In this document: positions 8,734 to 17,600 of the stretch, piece by piece | How positions within the stretch are numbered: the first letter of the stretch is position 1 | How the letters are laid out: the number at the start of each line of letters is the position of its first letter | NCBI RefSeq assembly: GCF_003012935.1 | Contig: NZ_PUDR01000009.1 | Coordinates: 124,001 to 188,000 of the forward strand | Source of the DNA: Pannonibacter carbonis | Lineage (GTDB): Bacteria > Pseudomonadota > Alphaproteobacteria > Rhizobiales > Stappiaceae | Direction: 5' to 3' | DNA: 64,000 nt | The notes under the pieces: generated by a model | Databases searched by the model: none | Seen by the model: only the letters and a program-made list of their open reading frames with translations | What the model was told of the DNA's origin: nothing | Made by a program: the position numbers and the translations under genes

Positions 8734-10218
8734 ATGGACCAGCAGTCCTCGGACCACGCGGCGCAGATATCCCGGCCGGTGCAGGCAACAGCAAACACGG
8801 CCAAGGGCAGGGCAGCGGTACAGCGCCGCATCAGCGGCCTGTCCGGCAAGCTGCTGCTCCTGACCATCGTCTTCGTCATGCTGGCCGAAGTGTTCATCTA
8901 TGTTCCGTCGGTTGCCAATTTTCGCAACACCTGGCTGACTGACCGGCTGACCACGGCGGGCGTTGCCGCCTCGGTGCTGAGCGAGACCAACACCATCGCT
9001 CCCAGACTGCAGGAGGAACTGCTGCGCACCACCGGCGCGCTGGCCATTGCCCTTGTTGAAGGGGAACGGCGCAGCCTGATTGCCATGAGCAGCCTGCCGC
9101 AGGACATCGGCATGGTCATCGACATGCGCGACGAAACGCCGATGCGTGCGATCGTGGACAGTTTTGCCATCCTGCTGGGCTCCGGCGAGGGGCTGATGCG
9201 GGTGATCGGCAAGGGGCCGATGAGCGGCGGGCGCGGCATCGAGCAGGTCGATATCGTGTTGCCGATCGAGCTGCTGCGCCGGGATATGCTGGGCTTTTCG
9301 GGCCGCATCCTGGCGCTGTCGCTGTTCATCTCCGGCCTCACCGCCGCGCTGGTCTATATCGCCCTGCGGGCGCTGTTCGTGCGGCCGCTGCAGCGGCTGA
9401 CCCGGGCCATGCAGGTGTTTGCGGAGAATCCCGAAGCGAGCGGGCAGTTGCTGCAGGACAGCCTGCGCGGCGATGAAATCGGTGATGCCGAGCGCCGTTT
9501 TGCCGAAATGCAGGACACGCTGGCCCGCACGCTGCACCAGAAGCAGAGGCTGGCCGACCTCGGCCTTGCGGTGTCGAAGATCAACCACGACCTGCGCAAT
9601 CTTCTGGCCTCGGCACAACTGTTCATCGAGCGGCTCGAGAATGTGCCCGATCCGACCGTGCGGCGGCTGGCACCGAAGATCCTGTCGACGCTCGACCGGG
9701 CCGTCACCTATACCCAGGCCGTCATGGCCTATGGCAAGGCGCAGGAGGCCACGCCGAACCGCCGCCTGGTCCGCCTCGCCCGCGTGGCGGCGGATGTGGG
9801 CGAACTGCTCGCCCTCGCCGATCACCCGATGATCGACTATGACGTCGCCATCGACCCGGCCCTGGAGATCGACGCAGACCCGGAGCAGATCTTCCGTGTT
9901 CTGCTCAATCTGGTGCGCAACGCCATGCAGGCGCTGGAGGCGGTTCCCGACGAGGCCCTGGTCTGCCGCATCCACGTCAGCGCGGAGCGGGCGGGGCAAA
10001 ACATCGTCATCCATGTCGCCGATACAGGACCAGGCATCCCGCCGGCGGTCCGTGCAAACCTCTTCCGGGCCTTCCAGAGTGCAGCCCGGAGCGGCGGCAC
10101 CGGACTGGGGCTCGCGATTGCCTCCGAACTGGCGCGGGCGCATGGCGGTTCCGTGCGGCTTGAGGAGGCCGGCGTCGGGGCAACCTTCCGCATTGACTGG
10201 CCAGACCGGACAAAGTGA
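8734..10218 (+). CDS. HAMP-containing sensor histidine kinase (orphan)
   Basis: A 494-residue membrane sensor kinase. Segment TM1 spans about residues 38-58, followed by a periplasmic sensing region of about 130 residues. Segment TM2 spans about 190-212 with a HAMP linker after it. The phosphoacceptor is His285 in SKINHDLRNLLASA. The ATPase domain has the N-box NLVRNAMQAL, the G1 box DTGPGIPP and the G2 box GGTGLGLAIA, all intact. No response regulator is encoded within the neighbouring genes, so the partner is unknown. The ATG at 8734 is 44 bases after the oxidoreductase stop, and the two may be co-transcribed. Confidence 0.92.
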   Translation: MDQQSSDHAAQISRPVQATANTAKGRAAVQRRISGLSGKLLLLTIVFVMLAEVFIYVPSVANFRNTWLTDRLTTAGVAASVLSETNTIAPRLQEELLRTTGALAIALVEGERRSLIAMSSLPQDIGMVIDMRDETPMRAIVDSFAILLGSGEGLMRVIGKGPMSGGRGIEQVDIVLPIELLRRDMLGFSGRILALSLFISGLTAALVYIALRALFVRPLQRLTRAMQVFAENPEASGQLLQDSLRGDEIGDAERRFAEMQDTLARTLHQKQRLADLGLAVSKINHDLRNLLASAQLFIERLENVPDPTVRRLAPKILSTLDRAVTYTQAVMAYGKAQEATPNRRLVRLARVAADVGELLALADHPMIDYDVAIDPALEIDADPEQIFRVLLNLVRNAMQALEAVPDEALVCRIHVSAERAGQNIVIHVADTGPGIPPAVRANLFRAFQSAARSGGTGLGLAIASELARAHGGSVRLEEAGVGATFRIDWPDRTK

Positions 10219-10625
10219 CAGCGACTGCGGCCGTCCCCGGGAAGCTGACCGCGACTTTGGTTGGAACTCTGGCTGCAGCTTTCAACGCCGTCGCGCGGAC
10301 GGCGATCCTGCAAGGGCGGCAAGATGCCGTTCAGACCCGGAATCGGCCACGTGCTGTCAGAATGGGCGCCAAGGTGTTTTGCCGGTTGAGGTTTTCCACC
10401 TCTGTGCACAAGCAGAATCGCGCAGAAATCCGCGCTGTCAAAAAAAGTTTCAAATGCCCGCTTGCCAAGCGGCTCAGGTTTGAGTAGGTACGGCGTCGTT
10501 CGGAAGCGCCTCGCACCGGGGTGCCAACGAACTGTTGCCTGCAGCGTCTGCCATGACATAGCTCGTCAGACATGCTCGCAACCCGGCGCTGGATCCAACA
10601 GCCCGGACATGCCGCAAGGCACTGC
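10219..10625 (+). other. Intergenic region before tRNA-Arg
   Basis: 407 bases without a convincing gene. A 90-codon reading frame opening at GTG 10215 overlaps the kinase stop but has no family resemblance and low-quality composition. On the minus strand a TTGACA hexamer (10441-10436) has only a weak -10 partner (ATTCTG) 17 bases on. If active, it would transcribe toward the 3' end of the kinase gene. Confidence 0.4.
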
Positions 10626-10702
10626 GCGCCCGTAGCTCAGCTGGATAGAGCACCAGACTACGAATCTGGGGGTCAGGAGTTCGAATCTCTTCGGGCGCGC
10701 CA
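10626..10702 (+). tRNA. tRNA-Arg (anticodon ACG)
   Basis: A 77-base cloverleaf. The acceptor arm GCGCCCG (10626-10632) pairs with CGGGCGC (10692-10698), followed by discriminator G and an encoded CCA. The D-arm carries AGCTCAGCTGGATAGAGC. The anticodon arm is CCAGA-CTACGAA-TCTGG, which gives anticodon ACG for CGN arginine codons. The T-loop TTCGAAT is present. The AT-rich DNA immediately downstream fits a tRNA used as an insertion point. Confidence 0.97.
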
Positions 10703-11065
10703 TTTCTTTTCGCAAAATAATATGCTTGTTGCCGGTCGCGGATTGCCGATCAGATTAGCTCCCTTTGCGCTATCGAATCCGGCGAAGTGCTGCAGGTCGT
10801 GGTGTATTCAGACAACACCTCCTTCGCTTGATGCATTGCTCTTGCCAATTTTGCACTTTTTGCGTGATCCTTTTTTCAGCGCCCTCTACAGATGCGAGCG
10901 TGATTCAAATCATAGTAGTTCGGGCCAGGTCTTTTAAAAGAGGGTTGTGCGAGGTTAATTGTGAGAATCCGATTTGGGCCTGTGAATGGCTCGGTGCTGA
11001 GTTGTTTGAAGTTCTTGAAATATAGATAAGTATAATTCTGATGTTCGGGCTACGGAAGTATTTTC
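10703..11065 (+). other. AT-richer spacer downstream of tRNA-Arg
   Basis: 363 bases of visibly lower GC than the surrounding genes. Reading frames here have no recognisable family and run across unrelated sequence. No second copy of the tRNA 3' end (attR-like repeat) was found by eye. The segment leads into the SUKH-type gene and looks like an eroded insertion. Confidence 0.45.
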
Positions 11066-11554
11066 ATGAGCGTTCTTGTTGAGTTTTCGCGTAAATGGTG
11101 CCATCCAGAATATGCGGCAACCCCAGTCGAATTGACTGAATTGATTGATATCGAGGCATTGCTCCAGATTAAGCTTCCCAAGGATTACATGGAGGAAGTT
11201 TTGGAGGCTGGTTTGCCGAGCCCAACACTTGCCTTGTTGTCGTCGGCCCTTGAGGCAGAGTTGGCACTACCTACTGTGTCTGAGCTCAATCCGCCGTTGG
11301 AGATCGTGCGCGAGACTAAGGCTTGGCACGAGATTGGTATGCCAAAAAATCTTATCGCGATTGGCAACGATTGTTGCGGTAATAAATTTTGCTTTGTCCT
11401 GCATGATCTCCAGAACGGGTGCCGACCCACTGCACCGGTGTATTTTTGGGATCATGACTTTGATGAAACCAATCTGATCGCTGACAGCTTCAGAGACTGG
11501 ATTTCTATGTACCTCGGCTCCTGGGCGGATGGCCTAGATTACCGGAATTTTTGA
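11066..11554 (+). CDS. SMI1/KNR4 (SUKH) family protein, possible orphan immunity protein
   Basis: A 162-residue acidic protein. It has the SUKH order: an N-terminal helix region containing LTELIDIEALLQIKLPKDY, then a beta-rich core with LIAIGNDCCGNKFCFVL and VYFWDHDF, and a C-terminal helix near DSFRDWISMYLG. SUKH proteins in bacteria are mostly immunity proteins against polymorphic or contact-dependent toxins. No toxin is visible nearby, so this would be an orphan, and other SMI1/KNR4 roles remain possible. Codon use is AT-richer than in neighbouring genes and it follows a tRNA, both signs of transfer. No strong ribosome binding site is seen before ATG 11066. Confidence 0.72.
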   Translation: MSVLVEFSRKWCHPEYAATPVELTELIDIEALLQIKLPKDYMEEVLEAGLPSPTLALLSSALEAELALPTVSELNPPLEIVRETKAWHEIGMPKNLIAIGNDCCGNKFCFVLHDLQNGCRPTAPVYFWDHDFDETNLIADSFRDWISMYLGSWADGLDYRNF

Positions 11555-11650
11555 ACTGCAGGATTTGTTTTACAACGCCTGATGCGACGCATCTTTGGCG
11601 TAGGCACGGCAGGGCCGCATTTGCCTGCGCCGCGCCGGCGTTGACGCCGA

Positions 11651-13450
11651 TCAACCGAAGGCTTCAGCCTGTTCGGAGCGGCTGGCTTCCATGCAGGTGC
11701 GGTTGCGGCCCTGGTCCTTGGCTTGCAGCAAGGCCAGGTCGGCGCGGCTGCGGGCGGTGGCGATGGTGCCGCCTTCCGGGCAGGAGGCGACGCCGATGGA
11801 GACGGTGACGGTGCCCAGAATGCGGCCGCGATGGGTCAAGGGCGATGTGGCAATGCGGGTGCGGATGCGCTCGGCCATGCGTCGTGCCGAGGCGGGGTCC
11901 TTGTCCAGCATCAGGATGGTGAATTCCTCGCCGCCAAAGCGGTAGCACAGCCCGTCATGGCCAACGAGCTCTACGATGATGTCCGCGACGGCGCGCATGA
12001 CGATGTCGCCGGCATCGTGGCCGAACTCGTCGTTGAAGCGCTTGAAGTGATCGATGTCGATCATCAGGCAGGACAGCGCGCGGGACTCGTTGTCCTGGGT
12101 GAGCGTGTGCAGGGCCTCGTCCAGCGAGCGGCGGTTCAAAAGGCCCGTCAGCGCATCCTGGACGGCGAGCCGGGTCAGTCTTTCCCGGAGCTGCAGGTTG
12201 GCGATGGCAAGGCCGAGGTTCTCGGCGATGATCTCGAGATAAAGCCGGGCGTCCTGCACGGCAGCGCCCGCATCGTTGCTGCCTTCGAGATAGAGCAAAC
12301 CGATGGTGTCGCTCTGGGCCATCAGCGGAACGCAGAGGCTCGGCAGGTCGGTCTGGCCGATATGCGCACAGGGCACGTCATTCTCCGCATCCTTGCTGAC
12401 GTGGGGACGGCCGCGGCGCAGGCCCCAGCAGTCCTTCACGGGGATGCGCTCTGCCCCGCCTTTCGGCTCCAGCCAGGCGCTGAGCGGCGAGAGGGCCGTG
12501 TGGCTGTCGTTGATCACATAGAGACAGCCGGACAGATGCGGAAACAGCTGGGGCAGGAATCTGCCGACGACATCGGCCAGTTCGGCCAGCTTCTCGCAGG
12601 CCTGAAGCCTGTGCATCATCTGCAGGATCAGGTCCTTGGTCAGCAGGTCGCGCTGGCGTTCGGCATCGAGCCTTGCCCGTTCCAGCCCGTTGTCGCGGAA
12701 GACCTGGATGGCGTCGTTCATTTCGCCGATCTCGTCGCGGCGGCTATCGCGCGGGACCTCGACGGCAAAATCCTGATTGGCAAGGCGATTGACGATGCCT
12801 GTCATGCGCTGCAGCGGCAGGGCAACGCGGCGCCTCAGGATGAAATACAGCACGGCAAGGAATACGGCGGCCGTCAGGCTCAAGGTGATGCGGGCGATAA
12901 GGCCGAAGAGATCGCTGCGGGCATGCAAGGCGCGCAGTTCCTGTTCCGTCCGCCGGTCCGTCAGCTTGCGGAACTCCTCGACGGCGGAGATTAGGTCCAG
13001 ATGTTCGCGATAATGCTCATCGCCGAACAGGATCGCCTGGGCCTCGATCTTGTTGCCGGCGCTGAAGGCTGCGATGGCCCGCAGTTCGATGGCGTCGAGC
13101 TCGTCGGCGTCCTTGCGGATGCGCTGCAAGAGCTGCATTTCCTCGTCGGTGACGCCGAGGGCCCGAGCCTCGTCGATGGCTGCCTCACGCCGCCGTTCCT
13201 CGGCTTCGGCGACATGGAAGGCGGCAAGATGCCGGGGATCGCCACGCATGACATAAAGCCGGGCCTCGTCGGTGCGCAATTCCGCTCCGAGCGCCAGATC
13301 CTCCGCCATCTTGTCCAGCGCCAGCAGATGCTCGACTGCGATCCGTTCATTCGTCGCGCTGCGTGATGACAGGATGAAGGCAAGACCGGACAGGATCGTC
13401 AGGACGAGCGTGACGCCATAGGCCCAGTTGGTGATTGTCGATATGCGCAT
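11651..13450 (-). CDS. Membrane diguanylate cyclase (sensor-HAMP-GAF-GGDEF)
   Basis: A 599-residue inner-membrane signalling protein that would make c-di-GMP. Membrane segment 1 spans about residues 9-28. A helical sensor region of about 150 residues follows, then membrane segment 2 near 180-203 ending in FILRRR, and a HAMP domain. A GAF-like domain covers about 285-420. The C-terminal GGDEF domain carries RFGGEEF (GGEEF at 506-510), expected to be active, and no RxxD feedback site is evident. ATG 13450 is preceded by GAGGG at short spacing and is preferred over ATG 13465. The Glu/Arg-rich sensor region resembles a four-helix bundle sensor. Confidence 0.9.
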   Translation of the reverse strand: MRISTITNWAYGVTLVLTILSGLAFILSSRSATNERIAVEHLLALDKMAEDLALGAELRTDEARLYVMRGDPRHLAAFHVAEAEERRREAAIDEARALGVTDEEMQLLQRIRKDADELDAIELRAIAAFSAGNKIEAQAILFGDEHYREHLDLISAVEEFRKLTDRRTEQELRALHARSDLFGLIARITLSLTAAVFLAVLYFILRRRVALPLQRMTGIVNRLANQDFAVEVPRDSRRDEIGEMNDAIQVFRDNGLERARLDAERQRDLLTKDLILQMMHRLQACEKLAELADVVGRFLPQLFPHLSGCLYVINDSHTALSPLSAWLEPKGGAERIPVKDCWGLRRGRPHVSKDAENDVPCAHIGQTDLPSLCVPLMAQSDTIGLLYLEGSNDAGAAVQDARLYLEIIAENLGLAIANLQLRERLTRLAVQDALTGLLNRRSLDEALHTLTQDNESRALSCLMIDIDHFKRFNDEFGHDAGDIVMRAVADIIVELVGHDGLCYRFGGEEFTILMLDKDPASARRMAERIRTRIATSPLTHRGRILGTVTVSIGVASCPEGGTIATARSRADLALLQAKDQGRNRTCMEASRSEQAEAFG

Positions 13451-13575
13451 GAGCCCTCGCCGCATCCTGCCTGCTTTGCAAGTAGACAGCGGTCTTGCGG
13501 GCGTCGCAAGTTCGCAATTTGCATGTCAGACGTGTGTATAGGTTGTGGCTTTCAGGCGTCGTTTTGAGGCGGCAA

Positions 13576-14466
13576 TCACTTCCTGTTCGACAGTTCGCCG
13601 GCATAGACAAGGGCGATGTCAAGGAACTCGCGGATCACCGATGCGCGGCGGCGGTCCTGCCGGGTCACGACATATTCGGTCAGGTGGGTCGTGCTGTCTT
13701 CGATGTCGAGGGGCACGACCGCAAGCCGCGGGTCTGGCACGCAGTCGCTGGAGACCATGAGTGTGACGCCGATGCTGCGGGCAATGGCTTCCCGGATGGC
13801 TTCGCGGGAGGAAATCTCCACAACCGAGCGCGGTGTCAGGTTGCGCGCCTGTAGCTCTGCCTCGATCGCCGCGCGTGTCATGCTCCGTTTCTCGCGCAGG
13901 ATCAGGGTCTCCTCGTTGAGCTGTGCCAGACTGACGGAACGCAGGTTTGCAATGGCATGGCCTATGGGTACTACGGCCATCAAGGGCTCGGAGTTGAGCG
14001 GCTGCAGATAGAAATTTCCCCCAGCGGGAGGTGTCACAAGGATGGCCACGTCCATGTTGGCCGCTTCGAGCTGTTCGAGCACGCTGCCGCCGGGCTGAAT
14101 CCGGATCGATACCTCGATGTTGGGGTATTTTTGCCTGTAACGGTGTAACAGCTCGACAGCGTGCATCGGGGCATCGGCGCCGATACGTAGCCGTCCAGCG
14201 TTCACACTATTGTTTTGATTCAACAAATTCTCGATCTCATCCCAGCTGGTCATAAGCTGGCTAGTCATCTTGAAGAGGCGTTCGCCAATCGGCGTCAAAC
14301 GCAGCCTTCGCCCCTCACGCTCGAACAGTGCGACACCGAAACGATCCTCCAAAGCCTTGATATGTTGCGACAACGTCGGTTGCGTCACCGAAAGGCGGCG
14401 GGCGGCCCGGCCGACACCACCTTCGGATGCAGTGACATGGAATGCGCGTAATTGCTGAAATTTCAT
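13576..14466 (-). CDS. LysR-type transcriptional regulator (AEP-catabolism-associated type)
   Basis: A 296-residue LysR regulator. The winged helix is at residues 1-60 (QLRAFHVTASEGGVGRAARR, then QPTLSQHIKALE). The substrate-binding domain contains GRLRIGADAPMHAVELL. The pattern resembles the LysR subgroup that accompanies 2-aminoethylphosphonate genes, a memory-based impression to be tested. No phosphonate genes are in the window. It diverges from the giant phosphoesterase gene 147 bases away and may control it. A perfect palindrome overlaps its own start codon. Confidence 0.88.
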   Translation of the reverse strand: MKFQQLRAFHVTASEGGVGRAARRLSVTQPTLSQHIKALEDRFGVALFEREGRRLRLTPIGERLFKMTSQLMTSWDEIENLLNQNNSVNAGRLRIGADAPMHAVELLHRYRQKYPNIEVSIRIQPGGSVLEQLEAANMDVAILVTPPAGGNFYLQPLNSEPLMAVVPIGHAIANLRSVSLAQLNEETLILREKRSMTRAAIEAELQARNLTPRSVVEISSREAIREAIARSIGVTLMVSSDCVPDPRLAVVPLDIEDSTTHLTEYVVTRQDRRRASVIREFLDIALVYAGELSNRK

Positions 14467-14479
14467 AGGTAAAACCTAT
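14465..14479. promoter_or_regulatory. Perfect palindrome at the LysR gene start (likely autoregulatory site)
   Basis: ATAGGT-AAA-ACCTAT is a perfect 6+3+6 inverted repeat. Its left end overlaps the ATG of the divergent LysR gene (14466-14464). The architecture fits the LysR T-N11-A box and resembles ATAG-N7-CTAT sites. Binding here would repress the regulator and could activate the phosphoesterase gene at 14614. Confidence 0.55.
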
Positions 14480-14613
14480 CACGCATAATCGTATTTTCAA
14501 ATGGCATTTCGCAATGGTTGACGGTTTGTAAACGCCAACGCCGCCGGTCCCGGGAATTTGCACCCGGATCCCTCTGCCCCTCCTGGTGGCTAAATTTGCA
14601 AATGGAGCCAGTC

Positions 14614-17600
14614 ATGAGCACCCCCGTTTTCAAGCGTTTGTCGGACACGACCCTGCCGTCGCCAAAGGACAAGTTCATCCTCAAGGCCGACCGACTGGCC
14701 AAGACCGAGGCGGTCGAGGTCAAGATTGACGGCCTCGCAGGCCCGGCCAAGGACTTCTCGCTGGTCTATGATCTGCTCGTGCCGACCGCTGGAATCAAGG
14801 GCGGTTTTGCCTCGCTGCTGCAGTTGGGCGCAGCCGGGACGAGCGACGCTGACATGTTCCTGAAAGGCTCGGCCGGCAACTTCCAGCTCGGCATTGACAG
14901 CAACTACGACGGGGCCCTGAAGGCGGATGCCTGGAACCGGGTTGTGGTCACTTTCGCCGATAATGGTGATGGCACGTCGACACTGTCCAAATATGCAAAC
15001 GGCACCCTGCTGGATACGCAGAAGCTGCCGACGCCCCGCTTCACGATGAGTGACGCCACTGGCCTGCGCCTTTTCAATGACGAAGATGGCGAGACCTGGG
15101 GTCTCGACCTGTCCGCGTTTGCGGTGGTTGCCCGCACGCTGACCGGCGCCGAAGTAACAGCGCTTGGTGGCAGCAAGATGGGCCACATCCTGTCCGACAA
15201 GGAAGCGGTGCCGCATGCCGAATTCGACTTTGCCGCAGGCGCGCTGACCGCTAGCCGCGGTGCAGGCAGCATGACGGCCATCGGCGAAGGTGCTCCGGTG
15301 AAGGTTGTCTCCATGGCAACGGCCGGTCAGGTCCGGCTGCCCGATCAGGATCTGTCGATCCTGTCCTACCCGGCGACCGACGGCCTGGAAAACGGACTGG
15401 TGATCCGGACCGACGGCACTTCGCCAGTGAAGAACTTCACCGTTTCCTTCGACATGCTGGTCGAGAAGACGGCCGGCATGAACAAGTTCGGGTCGCTGTT
15501 CCAGGTTGACATGAAAGGTGACGGCGAGACGTTCCTGCGCAATGACGGCGACAGTTTCTCCATCGGTCTTGGCGGCAACTATTCCGGCCAGCTCGAGTTC
15601 GGCGCATGGCTGCGGCTGACTGTTACGGTTGAAGAATCCGATGCTGGCAAGTCGCTGCTGACCTATTTTGCTGATGGTAAGAAACTCGGCACGGCAACGG
15701 TCGACACGGCCCGCGCGACCATTGACCCGAAGCTTGGCCTGACCCTGTTCAACGACGACGATGGCGAGACCTGGCCGGTGCATGTCAGCTCGGTTACCTA
15801 CGCCGGGATTGCGGCCTCCGCCGATGATATCGAGGAACTCGGCGGCGTTACATTGGAAGGCCCGCCCGACATGAGCGGTCTGGGGTTCAATTTCGTCAAG
15901 TTCGGCTTCGAGAAAGGCGATCTCTCCGCCTCCGCTGGCAAGGGTACGCTGAAGCCCTATGAGACGCCCGGCGATACCGACCCGGGCGATGGCGGCACGA
16001 CCCCGGTGGATCTGAAGGTCGTGGCTCCGCTGGCCGATAGCCTGGTGAAGGTCGGCGCGGATGACAAGGTCATTGATCTCAGCAAGGTGTTCGAGGGCAA
16101 GGACCTTGCCTACAAGGTCACCACCTCCGACGGCGCCGTTGTCGAGGCCAAGATCGACGCCAGCGGCCTGATGACCCTCGACTTCGGCAAGCTTGGCGTG
16201 TCCGACCTCTCGATCACGGCGACCGACGCCACCGGCAAGTCGGTGACCGACAACGTCCGCTATCTGGTGACGGGCGACAAGGCCTACACGATCGCCGTGT
16301 TCCCGGACACGCAGGACTACACCGACGACCCGATGGGGGCGCAGGTGTTCAAGAACATGACCAAGTGGATTGCCGACAACGCTGACAACCAGAACATTCA
16401 GTTCCTTGCCGGCGTAGGCGATATCACCCAGTGGGATGCCGAAGGGCAGTATGCGATCGTCAAGCAGGCGCTGGCCAACGTCGACGGCAAGGTGCCGTTC
16501 CTGCTGCCGCCCGGCAACCATGACGGTGGCGGTCACTCGCGCGAGTACATCAATTACAATAAGTTCTTCGACCTGACGAAGATCAAGGCCGAGAGCAAGA
16601 CCTTCGGCGGGGTCTATGACCGCGAGCCGAACAGCTACCAGAACAACTACCACACCTTCACCGCCCCGGACGGGCAGAAGTGGCTGGTGATGGGTCTGGA
16701 GTTCGGCCCGCGTGATGACGTGTTGCGCTGGGCAGATGACGTGCTGAAGGCAAATCCGGATCACCGCGCGATCCTGACCACCCATGCCTATACCAACTGG
16801 GACGGCATTCACGATCCGCTGGGCAAGCCGCTCAACGACGAAGGCGCTGGCCATGACTATGCCGTGCGCACCGATCCGGGCGATGCCAATGACGGCGAGA
16901 CGATGTGGCGCGATGTCGTCACCAAGAACCCGAATGTGGTTTTCACCTTCTCCGGCCACATCTTCGGCGACGGTGCCGAGACGACGATCCGCTACAACGA
17001 CTTCGGCGGCACCGTCTACAACATGCTGATGAACTATCAGGATGGTGTGTCCCGGGAGATCACCGGCGCAGGCAACGAAGCCAAGGGCGGCAACGGCGGC
17101 AATGGCGCCATCCGCCTGATCACCATCGATCCGGAAAACGACACGTTCTACACCGGCACCTATTTCACCGAGCTGGACACCTACCTGACCGGCGGCCGCG
17201 GTGGCATGACGCTGGACCGCGACGGTCTCAAGGGGCCGTATGTCGGGCATCAGGAAGTCTATACCGACGCAGGTGTTGCCGGTGACATGCTGGTGGCCGG
17301 CCGTGCGGATGCCGGTCCGGACCAGTCGGTCGACGCGAGCGGCAAGGAGAAGGTCCTCGTCACCCTCGACGGCTCGGCCTCCAAGGCACCGGCCGGTGGC
17401 AGCCTCGCCTACGAATGGCGCGATGCGGACGGCAAGCTCGTTGGAACGGGCGTCCAGGCACCGGTCGAACTTGCCTCGGGCCGCCATGAGTTCACGCTGA
17501 CGACCCGCGATAACAATGGCCGGACACACCAGGACCAGGTTCAGGTTTTTGTTGACGGCAAGGACACGTTGCTCATCGACACCTTCAACGATGGCAACCT

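Noticed and set aside
10215-10487. 90-codon frame after the histidine kinase stop
   Set aside because: GTG start, no family resemblance, Arg/Lys-rich composition typical of a chance frame, and no ribosome binding site.
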